NCBI GenBank assembly: GCA_021325365.1
Contig: JAJPHF010000135.1
Span: forward strand, 1 to 64,000
Reading direction: 5' to 3'
DNA from: Pseudomonadota bacterium
GTDB taxonomy: Bacteria > Chloroflexota > UBA6077 > JAJPHF01
DNA length: 64,000 nucleotides
The notes beneath the pieces are model-generated. The model saw only the letters and a program-made list of their open reading frames with translations, was not told the origin of the DNA and made no database searches. How positions within the stretch are numbered: position 1 is the first letter of the stretch; every line of letters starts with the position of its first letter. This document shows, piece after piece, positions 45,637-55,812 of the stretch. Made by a program: the position numbers and the translations under genes.

Positions 45637-46614
45637 TCAATAGGCCAGCAGCCGCCGCACGGCGCCCACGACCGCCGGCGCGAGCGGCAGGTACGCTTCC
45701 TCCAGAGCGGCCGCGAACGGCACGTGGCAGTCGGGCGGCGCCAGCCGCAGCGGCGGCGCATCCAGTTCGGCGAAGGCAGCCTCCGTCACCGCGGCCGCGA
45801 TCTCGGCGCCGATGCCGCCCCGCAGGGTGTCCTCGTGGTAGACGATCAGGCGGTTCGTCTTGCGCACGGACGCGAGCACGGTCGCCAAGTCCAGCGGCAC
45901 CAACGTGCGGAGATCGACGATCTCCAGCTCCACGCCCTCCCGGGCCAGCAGCTCCGCCGCCCGGAGCGCCTCCTGCACCGCCGCGCCGTATGCCACCAGG
46001 GTCGCGCGATCGCCCGGGCGCCGGACGACGGCCTGGCCCAGCGGCACCGACTGCAGTGGCTCCGGCACCTCCCCGCGCACCCGTCGATACAGCCGCTTGT
46101 GCTCGAAGAACAGGACCGGGTCGGGGTCGTCGATGGCGGCGCGCAGGAGCGCGCGCGCGTCGGCCGGCGTGGCCGGGGCCACCAGCTTCAGCCCGGGGAT
46201 GTGGAAATACTGCGCCTCGACGCTCTGCGAGTGGTACGGGCCGCCGTGGACGCCCGCCCCGAAGGGCATGCGAATCACCAGCGGACAGCCCCAGGCGCCG
46301 TGCGAGCGATACCGCAGCTTAGCGATCTCGTTGATGATCTGGTCGCCGGCCGGGTGGACGTAGTCCGCAAACTGCATCTCGGCCACGGGCCGCATCCCGC
46401 CCGCCGCGGCGCCGAGCGCAATGCCGGCGATGACCGACTCGGCGATCGGCGCGTCGATCACCCGGGCGGCGCCGAACTCGGCGAGCAGCCCCTCGGTCAC
46501 GCGGAACACGCCGCCCCGCACCCCGATGTCCTCCCCGATCAGGAACACACGGTCGTCGGCGGCCAACGCCTCGCGGAGCGCCAGCCGGACCGCCTCCAAC
46601 AGGGTTAGCTCCAT
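45637..46614 (-). CDS. 2-oxoacid dehydrogenase E1 component, beta subunit
   Basis: A protein of 325 residues from ATG 46614. It has LREALAADDRVFLIGEDIG, ESVIAGIALGAAAGGMRPVAEMQFADYVHPA, RMPFGAGVHGGPYHSQSVEAQY, LLRAAIDDPDPVLFFEHKRLYR and LEIVDLRTLVPLD, the standard order in E1 beta subunits. It forms an alpha2beta2 TPP enzyme with the product of the gene 12 bases upstream. Substrate, pyruvate or branched-chain 2-oxoacids, is not certain. No E2 (lipoyl) or E3 gene is in the window. Confidence 0.94.
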   Translation of the reverse strand: MELTLLEAVRLALREALAADDRVFLIGEDIGVRGGVFRVTEGLLAEFGAARVIDAPIAESVIAGIALGAAAGGMRPVAEMQFADYVHPAGDQIINEIAKLRYRSHGAWGCPLVIRMPFGAGVHGGPYHSQSVEAQYFHIPGLKLVAPATPADARALLRAAIDDPDPVLFFEHKRLYRRVRGEVPEPLQSVPLGQAVVRRPGDRATLVAYGAAVQEALRAAELLAREGVELEIVDLRTLVPLDLATVLASVRKTNRLIVYHEDTLRGGIGAEIAAAVTEAAFAELDAPPLRLAPPDCHVPFAAALEEAYLPLAPAVVGAVRRLLAY

Positions 46615-46626
46615 CGTCAGGCGCCC

Positions 46627-47745
46627 TCAACCACGGCGCTGCCCAAGAGGCGACTGGGTCGCCTCGTCGTGGTACGCGCCCGGCTCGGCGTAGAGGTGAG
46701 TGAGCAGATCGGCGGCCGGGGGGTCGGGCGCCTGCTCCGCCGCCGCCGCGTCGGCCGCGACGCGCGCCTGCGCCTCCTGCCATAGCGCCGCGTCTGCGTC
46801 CTCGTTCCAGAGCCCAAGGGCGATCAGGCGAGCGCGGTAGCGACCGAGGGGCTCGCGCGCCTCCCACGCGGCCACCTCGGCGGGGTCGCGGTAGGTCCGG
46901 TCGTCGTCGTCGCTGGAATGCGGCAGCAGGCGGTACGTCTCGGCCTCAAGCAGCGTCGGACCGTCGCCGGCGAGCGCCCGCGCCAGCGCCGCCCGCGTCG
47001 CGCCGTACACGGCCAGCGGGTCATTGCCGTCCACGCGGACGCCGGGAAACCCGTAGGCCGCCGCGCGCTCCGCAACCGTGGCGGTCGGCATCTGGCGCGC
47101 GACCGGCACCGAGATGGCGTAGCGGTTGTTCTCGCAGAGGAAGACCACTGGCAGACGATGGATGCCGGCGAAGTTGGCCGACTCGTGAAAGTCGCCCTCG
47201 CTCGTGGCGCCGTCGCCGAAGTAGACGATCGCGACGGCCGGCTCGCCGCGCAGGCGCGATGCGAGCGCGAGCCCGACGGCATGCGGGATCTGGGTGGCGA
47301 CCGCGCTCGAGGGGCTCAGCAACCGCAGCGCCGGCGCGCTGAAGTGGCCCGGCAGCTGGCGACCGCCGCTGAAGGGGTCGTCGGCCTTGCCGAGCAGCGA
47401 CAGCAGGCAATCGTAGGGCGTCAGGCCGAGCGCCAGGGCCACGCCCCAGTCGCGGTAGTATGTCACCACCCAGTCCGTGCCCACCCGCAGGGCGCGCGCG
47501 CTCGCCACTTGCAGGGCCTCGTGCCCCCGCGCTGGCGTCACGAACGGCGCCTTGCCCTGCCGGTTGAGGGTCCACATCCGCTCGTCCAGGGCGCGCGTCA
47601 GCACCATCAACCGATACAGGTCGCGAGCTTGCTCGTCGTCGAGCCCCACGTCGGCCGGCCGCGGGGTCGACAAGTGCTGCAGGGGCGCTGCTGGCTGCGC
47701 TCGGTTGAGCGGAGGGTGCTGCGTAGGGCGCGACTCGCTGGTCAT
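46627..47745 (-). CDS. 2-oxoacid dehydrogenase E1 component, alpha subunit
   Basis: A protein of 372 residues from ATG 47745 with GGAAGGA upstream; further open frame has no ribosome site. The TPP motif begins with GDGATSEGDFHESANFAG and ends in NNRYAIS. TPARGHEALQVAS, YYRDWGVALALG, GGRQLPGHF and ATQIPHAVGLALA are closer to branched-chain (BkdA-type) than to pyruvate subunits. It decarboxylates the 2-oxoacid on TPP and passes the acyl group to an E2. HSSDDDDRTYR includes the phosphorylation-loop region in animals, here without a Ser target known. It is divergent from cobO. Confidence 0.94.
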   Translation of the reverse strand: MTSESRPTQHPPLNRAQPAAPLQHLSTPRPADVGLDDEQARDLYRLMVLTRALDERMWTLNRQGKAPFVTPARGHEALQVASARALRVGTDWVVTYYRDWGVALALGLTPYDCLLSLLGKADDPFSGGRQLPGHFSAPALRLLSPSSAVATQIPHAVGLALASRLRGEPAVAIVYFGDGATSEGDFHESANFAGIHRLPVVFLCENNRYAISVPVARQMPTATVAERAAAYGFPGVRVDGNDPLAVYGATRAALARALAGDGPTLLEAETYRLLPHSSDDDDRTYRDPAEVAAWEAREPLGRYRARLIALGLWNEDADAALWQEAQARVAADAAAAEQAPDPPAADLLTHLYAEPGAYHDEATQSPLGQRRG

Positions 47746-47941
47746 CGTCCTTCCGGTGCGCTTGGGTTGCCGCGGGGCTGTGACAGCGCGCCGCAGCTCT
47801 GCCCAGCGGTGGCAGCAGATGGTAACATCCAGCGGTACCGTGGGCCAATCGGGAGAGGCGTTGGCGCCGTACCGCTGGCGCGTGCTCGCGGCGCTCAACC
47901 GGTGGCGGTCGGCAGCGGGGCCGCCGCTCTGCGAGGGAACT

Positions 47942-48538
47942 ATGGCCGAGGACGCGCGTTCGGCACGGCCCGCGCGGCGCCCGCGCCGCGGGCTCGTGCT
48001 GCTGTACTACGGGCAGGGCAAGGGGAAGACGACGGCCGCGCTGGGACTCGCGCTGCGCGCGGTCGGCCGCGGCTGGCGGGTCTGCATGCTCCAGTTCACC
48101 AAGACCGGCGAGTGGCCGCCGGGCGAGCCGGTGGGCGAGACGGCGGCCGCGGCGCGGCTCGCGCCCGATCTGGAACTGCTCCCGACGGGCATTGGCTTCG
48201 TGAACATCCTGGGCGATCCGTATCCTTTCGAGGCGCACCGCGAGGCAGCCGAGCGGGGACTAGCGCTGGCGCGCGAGAAGCTGGCCTCCGACGCCTACGA
48301 CCTGGTGATCCTGGACGAGGTGATCGGCGCGGTGAGCCAGGGGATGCTCCCACTCGACGCGGTCCTCGACGCGGTCCAGACGCGCCCGCCCAGCGTGAGC
48401 GTGCTGCTGACCGGCCACGACGACCGCGAGGAGTTCATCGAGCGCGTCGTGGCGATCGCCGACCTGGCGACGGAGATGCGCAAGGTGAAACATCCCTTCG
48501 ACGCCAACCTACAGGCGACCAAAGGGCTGGACTATTAG
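47942..48538 (+). CDS. cobO: cob(I)yrinic acid a,c-diamide adenosyltransferase
   Basis: A protein of 198 residues from ATG 47942, with GAGGGAAC upstream; the frame is open upstream across the E1 alpha gene. It has P-loop GQGKGKTT (24-31), ALRAVGRGWRVCMLQFTK, LVILDEVIGAVSQGML and LLTGHDDREEFIE, the CobO/BtuR pattern. It transfers the 5'-deoxyadenosyl group of ATP to cob(I)alamin or its precursor. No other cobalamin gene is nearby, so it may serve salvage. The stop overlaps that of the coiled-coil gene by four bases. Confidence 0.93.
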   Translation: MAEDARSARPARRPRRGLVLLYYGQGKGKTTAALGLALRAVGRGWRVCMLQFTKTGEWPPGEPVGETAAAARLAPDLELLPTGIGFVNILGDPYPFEAHREAAERGLALAREKLASDAYDLVILDEVIGAVSQGMLPLDAVLDAVQTRPPSVSVLLTGHDDREEFIERVVAIADLATEMRKVKHPFDANLQATKGLDY

Positions 48539-49794
48539 GGCTCTGCCTCGCCCTCGAGGAGCACATCCAGCCCGGCCTCGCGCTCGACGACCCGCGCCTC
48601 GGGGAGCGCCTCCTGCAGGTCGGCGGCCAGCACCTGCGGGTCCTGGCCGCGCACGCTGAAGAGCGCGCGGTGCTGCGGCAGGTTCAGGTCCACGGGCTGA
48701 GCGCCCGGCGCGATGCGGCCGAGCAGCTTCGTGACGCGGGCGAGGTCGGCGAACGACTTGACGGGCCGCATGTCGATCTCGAGCGTCGCCGGGCCCACGC
48801 GCGAGAGCGTGGTCGCCCCCTGGTCGACCGGCCCGCTGTGGGCCGCATTGTCGCCGGACCGATCCGCCAGCGGCGGGCGGATCGGCGTCGGCTCGGTCGC
48901 GGCACGCGCGGGCCTGGCCAACTCGAACGTATCGCCCCGACCGCGCTCGGCGGCGGGGCCGCCGGCCGCATCGGGCGACGTGGGCCCTCGCTCAGGCTCG
49001 ACGCCGTACGCGGCCTGCTCCTCTGGCTCCGCCCCGACGGGGCCGTGCGCGGCGTCCCTGGTGCCGAACCCGGCGTGTTCCTCCACCTGCCCGAAGGGCC
49101 GTGGCCCCGGCTCGCCTTCGCCGGGTGGCTCCGGCTCGGCCCGATCGGCCTCGGCCTCGGCGCTAGCCGGCTCGCCGCCGCTCTCGGGCCCCGCCGCTTC
49201 CTTCCCTGCCTCGGGCGCCGGCGCGGGCGCTGCGAAGGAAGTGTCTGACTCGCCCGCGGGCTGCGCGTCGACGTCGGCGGGCATTGCGGCACCTACCGGG
49301 CCGTAACCATTGGCGTCTGCAGCGGCGGGTGGCCGTGCGACGGGCTCCGATGGGCTCCAGCTCGGGGCGGCGGCCGGCATCTCCAGCGCGGGGGCGCCCG
49401 CGGCCTGCAGCGCCCGTCCCAGTGTCTGCAGCGTGCCCTCGAGCGCCGCCTGGAGCTGCGCCACGCGCGCCTGCGCGTCGGCTTGCCGCGCGCTCGTCTC
49501 CGCCTCGAACTGGCGGCGGCGCTCGACCAACTCCTGCTCGCACGCCTCGGTCAGCTGTTGCGCGCGCTGCCGCGCCTCGGCCTCGATCTCCGCGGCCAGC
49601 TCGTCGGCCTTCATGACCGTGGCCTGGGCGAGCCGCTCCAGCGACGTGACGTGCTCCAGCCGCGCCCGCAGCTCCGCGATCTCGCGCTGCAAGGCTTCGA
49701 CGTGGTCGCGCACCTCGCTCTCTAGCAGCCGTCCATCGCTGGTCGACGCGAAGACCAGGCCGTTGATCTCGACTGGCCGGGGCGTTTCTGCCAT
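48535..49794 (-). CDS. coiled-coil protein with long acidic linker and small C-terminal domain
   Basis: A protein of 419 residues from ATG 49794, with GGAGGG upstream. Residues 20-125 form a coiled coil ([22 protein letters not shown] and [19 protein letters not shown]). A Pro/Ala/Glu/Gly-rich linker (about 130-325) follows. The last 85 residues ([19 protein letters not shown] to [15 protein letters not shown]) look like a small alpha/beta fold with three strands and two helices. No known family was recognised. The N-terminal part is reminiscent of DivIVA-like or cell-division scaffolds, but the GYPS-type motif is missing. It could bridge a partner to the envelope. Confidence 0.75.
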   Translation of the reverse strand: MAETPRPVEINGLVFASTSDGRLLESEVRDHVEALQREIAELRARLEHVTSLERLAQATVMKADELAAEIEAEARQRAQQLTEACEQELVERRRQFEAETSARQADAQARVAQLQAALEGTLQTLGRALQAAGAPALEMPAAAPSWSPSEPVARPPAAADANGYGPVGAAMPADVDAQPAGESDTSFAAPAPAPEAGKEAAGPESGGEPASAEAEADRAEPEPPGEGEPGPRPFGQVEEHAGFGTRDAAHGPVGAEPEEQAAYGVEPERGPTSPDAAGGPAAERGRGDTFELARPARAATEPTPIRPPLADRSGDNAAHSGPVDQGATTLSRVGPATLEIDMRPVKSFADLARVTKLLGRIAPGAQPVDLNLPQHRALFSVRGQDPQVLAADLQEALPEARVVEREAGLDVLLEGEAEP

Positions 49795-50036
49795 TGCTCG
49801 TCCCTCCGTGCGGGCGCAAATCCGGTCGCGGGACCCGACGACGTGCCCCGTGCGCGGTCGTCCGGTCACGGCGCGAGCGACATACCAGCCTGGATTGCGT
49901 AAGCTGCCCGGAACGTCGGCCGGGCCCATCAACCCTCAGTATGGCACACTCCGTGTTGTCAACGGCAGAGGGCGGAGCAGATGGTATCCTAACCGGTGGA
50001 GGCCCACGCAACCGCGCACGCTTCGCCGGAGGCGCC

Positions 50037-51197
50037 ATGCCCGAGCCGATCTATCTGGACCACGCTGCCACGACCCCCGTGCGCCCCGAGGTGGTGGAGG
50101 CGATGCTGCCCTACTTCGGCAGTCGCTTCGGCAACCCGTCGAGCATTTACGGGCTTGGCCGCGAGGCACGCCAGGCGATGGACCGCGCCCGCGATACCGT
50201 GGCGGCCGCGCTGCACTGCCGGCCGGCCGAAGTGCTGTTCACGTCGTGCGGCAGCGAGAGCGACAACCTGGCGATCAAAGGCGTCGCGTACGCCCTCCGC
50301 GACCGCGGCAACCACATCGTCACCACCCAGGTCGAGCATCACGCCGTACTGCACACCTGCGAGTGGCTGGAGCGCTACGCGGGCTGCGAGGTCACCTACT
50401 TGCCGGTCGACCAATACGGCACGGTCGATCTGGCCGCGCTCGAAGCCGCCCTCACCGACCGCACGGTGCTGGTCAGCGTCATGCTGGCGAACAACGAGGT
50501 AGGCACCATCCAGCCGCTCCCCGCCATCGCGGAGCTGCTGAGGCCGCGCGGCATCCTCTTCCACACCGACGCGGTCCAGGGCGGCGGCGCGCTCGACCTC
50601 GACGTCAACCGGCTGGGTGTGGACTTGCTCAGCCTCTCCGGGCACAAGTTCTACGCGCCCAAGGGTGTGGGCATCCTCTACGTGCGCCAGGGGACGCCGC
50701 TCCTGCCGCAGATGCAGGGGGGCGGCCAGGAGCGCAACCGGCGCGCGGGCACCGAGAACGTGCCGTACATCGTCGGCGCCGCCACGGCGTTGCAGCTGGC
50801 GACCGAAGAGCTGGACGCCACCAACACACGCGTGGCGCGGCTCCGCGACCGGCTGATCGAGGGAGTACTGGAGCGTATCCCCGGCGCGCACCTCACCGGG
50901 CACCCGACGGAGCGCCTGGCGAACAACGCCAGTTTCGTCTTCGAGGGCGTCGAGGGCGAGGCGCTGCTGCTCGCGCTCGATCAGCTCGGCATCTGCGCCT
51001 CGACCGGCTCGGCCTGCACCTCCGGCTCGCTCGAAGCCTCCCACGTCTTGAAGGCGATGGGGCTACCGACCGGCCTGGCGCAGGGCAGCCTGCGCCTGAG
51101 CCTCGGCAAGGGGACCGACGCGGACCAGATCGACCGAACGCTCGAAGCGCTGCCCGCGGTCGTCGAGCGCCTGCGCGCGGTCATGCCAGTGCGCTGA
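50037..51197 (+). CDS. cysteine desulfurase, NifS/IscS class V
   Basis: A protein of 386 residues from ATG 50037, with CCGGAGG upstream. The sequence begins [30 protein letters not shown] and [10 protein letters not shown] (PLP-binding Lys204), then the active-site loop with Cys327 in SACTSGS, are all seen. It releases sulfur from Cys as a persulfide for Fe-S cluster and thiocofactor synthesis. The short active-site loop SACTSGS follows the NifS/IscS (group I) pattern. No iscU or sufU gene follows. It is read away from the coiled-coil gene. Confidence 0.94.
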   Translation: MPEPIYLDHAATTPVRPEVVEAMLPYFGSRFGNPSSIYGLGREARQAMDRARDTVAAALHCRPAEVLFTSCGSESDNLAIKGVAYALRDRGNHIVTTQVEHHAVLHTCEWLERYAGCEVTYLPVDQYGTVDLAALEAALTDRTVLVSVMLANNEVGTIQPLPAIAELLRPRGILFHTDAVQGGGALDLDVNRLGVDLLSLSGHKFYAPKGVGILYVRQGTPLLPQMQGGGQERNRRAGTENVPYIVGAATALQLATEELDATNTRVARLRDRLIEGVLERIPGAHLTGHPTERLANNASFVFEGVEGEALLLALDQLGICASTGSACTSGSLEASHVLKAMGLPTGLAQGSLRLSLGKGTDADQIDRTLEALPAVVERLRAVMPVR

Positions 51198-51227
51198 GAC
51201 CGCCGCCCAGGGCCGACTCCCGCGCCC

Positions 51228-52406
51228 TCAGCGGGCGCCGACCGGCTCGCGGGCAAGCGCGGGGACCTTGCTGCGAGGCACGTAGACGTAGCCATCCATG
51301 ATCATGCGCGCGGTGCGCGCCAGCGCCGAGCGCGTGAGCACCAGCTGCCCGTCCCGCTCCTCCACGCGCATCTCGAGCGTGAAGATGCCAGCCGGGTGGC
51401 CGATACGCACGAGATCGCGCGCGGGATCGCCCGCAAAGACCTCGTTGACGACAGAGCCGGGCACGCGCGCCGCCGCGGCCGTGCAGATCGCTCCCGTGAC
51501 GGCGAACGCCTTGTGCAAGATCTGGCCGGATAGCCCGCGCCCCAGCAGGTCGATCTCGCTGGCATTGATCTCGCGGCCGCTCGTCGTCAGGTAGTCCTTG
51601 GGGCGCGCGACAAAGGCGATCTTCGGCAGGTTCGGGCTCTTCGCGAGCGCGTCGCGGCGATCGGCCACGAAGCCATACAGCTCGGCCGCCGCGCCACGGA
51701 TCGCTTCCAGGTGGTCGAGCAGGGCCTGGTCGCCGTTGACGCGCGCGACCGACTCGGTCCCTTCCAGTCCGAGCTCCTCGGCCCGCACGAAGACGTAGGG
51801 ATTGGCTGCGTCCACCAGCGACACGGTGTAGCGCTGGCCCTCGACTGCGAGCACGTCTTGCGGGCGCCCGGTGGGGAGCAGCTTGCCCGTCGCCGCACCG
51901 CCCGAGTCGAGGAAGTCCAGCAGTACCGGGGCGCCACTCCCTGGCACGCCGTCGATTTGCTGCTCGCCCTCGACGGCGATCTCGCCATCCCGCACGGGCA
52001 CCTCGGCGACGATGATCTTCTTCGTGTTGGTGTTGAAGATCCGCACGCGCGTCACGGGCTCGACCATTGGCACCCAGCCCTGCATGATGGCAAACGGCCC
52101 GACGCCGGACGAGATGTTGCCGCAGTTCGGCTTGTAGTCGATCTCGGGCACGGTGATGCCCACCTGGCCGAACGTGTAATCCACGTCCGCGTCCGGCCGC
52201 GACGACGGCCCGACGATGGCCACCTTGCTGGTGAGCGTATCGGCGCCGCCGATGCCGTCGATCTGCCGCACGTCGGGGCTGCCGTAGATGCCCAGGATGA
52301 GCTGGTCGCGCGCCTCGGGGTCGGCGGGGAGGTCCTCGGCTCGCAGGTACGCGCCGCGGCTGGTGCCCCCGCGCATGAACACACACGGCACCCGAATCTG
52401 CTGCAT
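51228..52406 (-). CDS. PrpF-family isomerase (2-methylaconitate cis-trans isomerase-like)
   Basis: A protein of 392 residues from ATG 52406, with GGGAGA upstream. It has VPCVFMRGGTSRGAYL, GSPDVRQIDGIGGAD, TSKVAIVGPSSR, DYKPNCGNISSGVGPFA (Cys at the active site) and TAAAARVPGSVVNE, which are diagnostic of PrpF/DUF453 proteins of the diaminopimelate-epimerase fold. PrpF converts cis- and trans-2-methylaconitate in the methylcitrate route with AcnD. It lies 62 bases downstream of the aconitase gene, which fits. prpB and prpC are not in the window, so propionate use is not proven. Confidence 0.92.
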   Translation of the reverse strand: MQQIRVPCVFMRGGTSRGAYLRAEDLPADPEARDQLILGIYGSPDVRQIDGIGGADTLTSKVAIVGPSSRPDADVDYTFGQVGITVPEIDYKPNCGNISSGVGPFAIMQGWVPMVEPVTRVRIFNTNTKKIIVAEVPVRDGEIAVEGEQQIDGVPGSGAPVLLDFLDSGGAATGKLLPTGRPQDVLAVEGQRYTVSLVDAANPYVFVRAEELGLEGTESVARVNGDQALLDHLEAIRGAAAELYGFVADRRDALAKSPNLPKIAFVARPKDYLTTSGREINASEIDLLGRGLSGQILHKAFAVTGAICTAAAARVPGSVVNEVFAGDPARDLVRIGHPAGIFTLEMRVEERDGQLVLTRSALARTARMIMDGYVYVPRSKVPALAREPVGAR

Positions 52407-52468
52407 TCTCGTCTCTCCCTTCGCGCGGTGGCCCCGGCCCGGCGCCCCGGCCGCCCTCCCGAGCCGCG

Positions 52469-55230
52469 CTACGCCGTAACCGCCGTCTGGCCGCTCTTGT
52501 CCTTGAGCAGGTTGCGCAGCACCATCTGCAGGATACCGCCGTGCTTCAGGTAGTCGACCTCCACCGGGCTGTCCACGCGAGCAATCGTCTGGAACTCGGT
52601 CGTCGAGCCATCGGGGCGCGTGACCCGCACCGTCAGCTCCTGGCCCGGCCGCAGGGCATCGTTCAGCCCGAGCACGTCGTAAGTCTCGTCGCCGCGCAGC
52701 CCCAGCGTCTGGCGAGTCTCGCCGGCCTTGAACTGGAGCGGCAGGATGCCCATGCCGACGAGGTTGCTGCGGTGGATGCGCTCGTAGCTCTCGGCGATCG
52801 CGAACTTGATGTTCAGCAGCAGCGGCCCCTTCGCCGCCCAGTCACGCGAGCTACCCGAGCCGTACTCCTTGCCCGCGATCACCACTAGCGGCGTACCGTC
52901 GCGCGTGTAGCGCGCGGAGGCGTCGTAGATGCGCATGACCTCGCCGGTCGGCTGGTACACCGTCCAGTCGCCCTCGCGGTCCGGCGTCATCTCGTTGCGC
53001 AGGCGCACGTTACCAAAGGTGCCGCGCATCATCACCTGATGGTTACCGCGGCGCGCGCCATAGCTGTTGAAGTCGCGCGGCTCGACGCCGTGCTCGATCA
53101 GGTAGCGCCCGGCCGGGCTGTCCGCGGGGATGCTGCCCGCCGGCGAGATGTGGTCGGTCGTGATCGAGTCGCCCAGCACGGCCAGCGCCCGCGCGCCGCG
53201 AATCTCCCGCAAGGGTAGCGGCTCTGGTGGCAGGGCCTCGAAGTACGGCGGCTCCTGGACGTAGGTCGAGTCCGGGTTCCAAGCGTACAGGCTGCCTCGG
53301 GCACCGGCAGCGTCTTCCAGACCTCGTCGCCGTCGAGCACCTTGCTGTAGTTCTCGCGGAACAGCTCGGGCTGCACCGCGGCGTTCATCACCTCGTTGAC
53401 CTCTGCGGCGGTGGGCCAGATGTCGCGCAGGTAGACCGGCGTGCCGTTCGCATCGGTGCCCAGGGGCTCGCTGGTCAGGTCGATGTCCACCGTGCCGGCC
53501 AGCGCGTAGGCCACGACCAGCGGCGGCGAGGCCAGGTAGCTGGCCCGCACCTGCGGATGGATGCGCCCCTCGAAGTTGCGGTTGCCGCTCAGCACGGCCG
53601 CGACGACGAGATCGTTGTCGCGGATGGCGTTCGCCACTGGCTCGGGCAGCGGGCCGCTGTTGCCGATGCAGGTCGTGCAGCCGTAGCCGACGACGTGGTA
53701 GCCGAGGGCTTCCAAGTAGGGCAGCAGGCCGGAGTTGCGGTAGTACTCGGTGACCACGCGCGAGCCCGGCGCGGTGCTCGTCTTCACGTAGGGCTTCACG
53801 GTCAAGCCGCGCTCGACCGCCTTCTTCGCCACGAGGCCCGCGGCGATCATCACCGCCGGGTTCGACGTGTTCGTGCAGCTCGTGATCGCCGCGATGACCA
53901 CCGAGCCGCTGGGCAGCGACACGCGGGTGCCGTTGCAGTCGATCTCGGCCGCGCGCGGCGGCGCGGCGACCGCTGTGGCGGCGGCGCCGCCGCGCGCCTC
54001 GGCCGCGGCGCCATCGGCGAACTCTTTCGGGAACGAGGCCCGGAAGCTGGCGCCCACCTGGCCGAGCGGCACGCGGTCCTGCGGCCGGCGCGGGCCGGCC
54101 AGGCTCGGCTCGACCGTCGCCAGGTCCAGCTCCAGCAGCTCAGTGAAGCGCGGCTCGGGCATCTGGTCGGTCCGGAACATGCCCTGCTCTTTGCAGTAGC
54201 GCTCGACGAGCTGCACGTGCGCCTCGGGCCGGCCGGTGAGCCGCAGGTAGCGGAGCGTCACGTCGTCCACGGGGAACAGGGCCGCCGTGGCGCCGTACTC
54301 GGGGCACATGTTGGAGATGGTCGCGCGGTCGGGCAGCGGGAGGCTGCCGAGGCCGGCGCCGGTGAACTCGACGAACTTGCCGACGACGCCGTGCTGCCGC
54401 AGCATCTGGGTCACGGTCAGCACGAGGTCGGTGGCGGTGGTGCCCTCGCGCAGGGCGCCGTGCAAGCGGAAGCCGATGACCTCGGGCGCCAGCAGGTACA
54501 GCGGCTGGCCGAGCAGCACGGCTTCGGCCTCGATGCCACCGACGCCCCAGCCCAGGATGCCGAGGCCGTTGATCATCGTGGTGTGCGAATCGGTGCCCAC
54601 GACGGTATCGGGCAGGGCCACGGTCGCGCCATCCACGTCGCGGGTCTGCACGACGCTGCCCAGATACTCCAGGTTCACCTGGTGGCAGATCCCCATACCG
54701 GGGGGGATCACCCGCATGTTGCGGAAGGCCTTCTGCGACCAGCGCAGCAGCGCGTAGCGCTCGCCGTTGCGCTCGTACTCCTTGGCCACGTTCGCGGCGA
54801 AGGCCTGGGCGCTGGCCGAGAAGTCGATCTGGACCGAGTGATCGATCACCAGGTCGGCCGGGGCGAGGGGATTGATGCGGTCGGGATCGCCGCCGAGCCG
54901 CGCCATGGCCGAGCGCATGGCGGCGAGATCGACGATGGCGGGCACGCCGGTGAAATCTTGCAGCAACACCCGCGCCGGCAAGAAGGGAATCTCGTAGTCC
55001 GGCTGGCCCTGCGCGTCCCAGCGCGCCACGGCCAGCACGTGCTCGCGGTTCACCACGTAGTTGTCGACCCGGCGCAAGACGTTTTCGAGCAGGATCTTGA
55101 CGGTGATCGGCAGCCGGTCGAGGTCGGCGATGCCCTGCTGCGCCAGCGCGGCGAGTCGGTAGTAGGCAACGCTGCCGCCGTCATAGGCGAGCGTTGCGCG
55201 GGCTCCGAAGTCATCGATCTGCGCACTCAT
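52469..55230 (-). pseudogene. acnA: aconitate hydratase, interrupted by a one-base deletion
   Basis: Two overlapping frames together give a full aconitase of about 920 residues. From ATG 55230 the frame is normal to residue 645 (WKTLPVPE). It then shifts at 53295-53296, where GAG is followed by GC instead of GGC, so a single G is missing. The other frame resumes with [18 protein letters not shown] and runs to 52469. Iron-sulfur ligands are present: Cys in SCTNTSNP and two Cys in [12 protein letters not shown]. The C-part has [13 protein letters not shown] and [20 protein letters not shown], which is AcnA-like rather than AcnD-like. The break may be a sequencing error, a real mutation or a frameshift site. 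It has an extended -10 promoter upstream and PrpF downstream. Confidence 0.9.
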
Positions 55231-55346
55231 GGCATTTCCCCTCGGCGAATTCCGGGCTTGCTCGTCCGGTGGGGCGCCGCGCGCGCCTCGCCCGTGGCCG
55301 GGTAGCCGCGCGGGTCGACGATGGAGGACGTCGCCATCCCAGGGCG

Positions 55347-55355
55347 ATTATAGCA
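55347..55355 (-). promoter_or_regulatory. aconitase extended -10 promoter
   Basis: TGC followed by a perfect TATAAT on the minus strand, about 117 bases before the aconitase ATG. No -35 box is obvious. Confidence 0.6.
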
Positions 55356-55462
55356 CCGCGCCCGATCGCCGCCTGGCTGGCGGCCGGGCGGTCGACGACC
55401 GCGGCGCCGCGTGGGCGCGATTCGTCGGCGAACGTAATCTTGCCCGCAGGCGCCGTGCCGTG

Positions 55463-55471
55463 TGGTACAAT
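55463..55471 (+). promoter_or_regulatory. extended -10 promoter of the small orphan gene
   Basis: TGG followed by TACAAT, in the context TGTGGTACAAT. TTGCCC at 55440-55445 is 20 bases upstream, slightly far for a -35. The start would be near 55478, 39 bases before the ATG. The same 11 bases occur before pyrG. Confidence 0.6.
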
Positions 55472-55516
55472 CCTTCCGACGCGAGGGGCGGGGCCCCACC
55501 GCCCAGAGGACGAAGG

Positions 55517-55795
55517 ATGAGCCCAGCCGATCAAGGAAGCCCGAACATTGGTGCGACGCCGGCCGGCCCCAGTGGCCTGAAGTCGTACTCTGCGCTGCAA
55601 TTGTTTTTCCTGATGCGGCTCTCCTATCTGGTGCGCCGTCGGAAAGAAGAGCTAGCCACGCTCGACCCCAGCCATTGGAAATTCAGGCTCCTCAACAAGG
55701 CGCTCTACTCCACCTACTGCGACGCGGTAGCCGAGGGGGTGGGCGAGGAAGCCAAAGTGCTTCTGGGCCAGCAGCAGCCGGGCGACAAGAACTAG
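55517..55795 (+). CDS. small protein of unknown function
   Basis: A protein of 92 residues from ATG 55517, with AGAGGAC upstream and an extended -10 in a good position. After a disordered start (residues 1-20), the part LKSYSALQLFFLMRLSYLVRRRKEEL is amphipathic and basic, followed by LDPSHWKFRLLNKALYSTYCDAVAEGVGEEAKVLL. It resembles no family that I recognise. It is probably helical, without a signal sequence. The mscS-like gene follows by 17 bases. A real gene is likely because start, promoter and codon use agree. Confidence 0.68.
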   Translation: MSPADQGSPNIGATPAGPSGLKSYSALQLFFLMRLSYLVRRRKEELATLDPSHWKFRLLNKALYSTYCDAVAEGVGEEAKVLLGQQQPGDKN

Positions 55796-55812
55796 CGGCC
55801 TGGCGCCCCCTC

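Noticed and set aside
52469..53212. Separate aconitase C-terminal gene (as a two-subunit enzyme)
   Set aside because: The reading frame continues upstream into the deleted site at 53295 and there is no start codon with a ribosome site; a one-base deletion explains it more simply.
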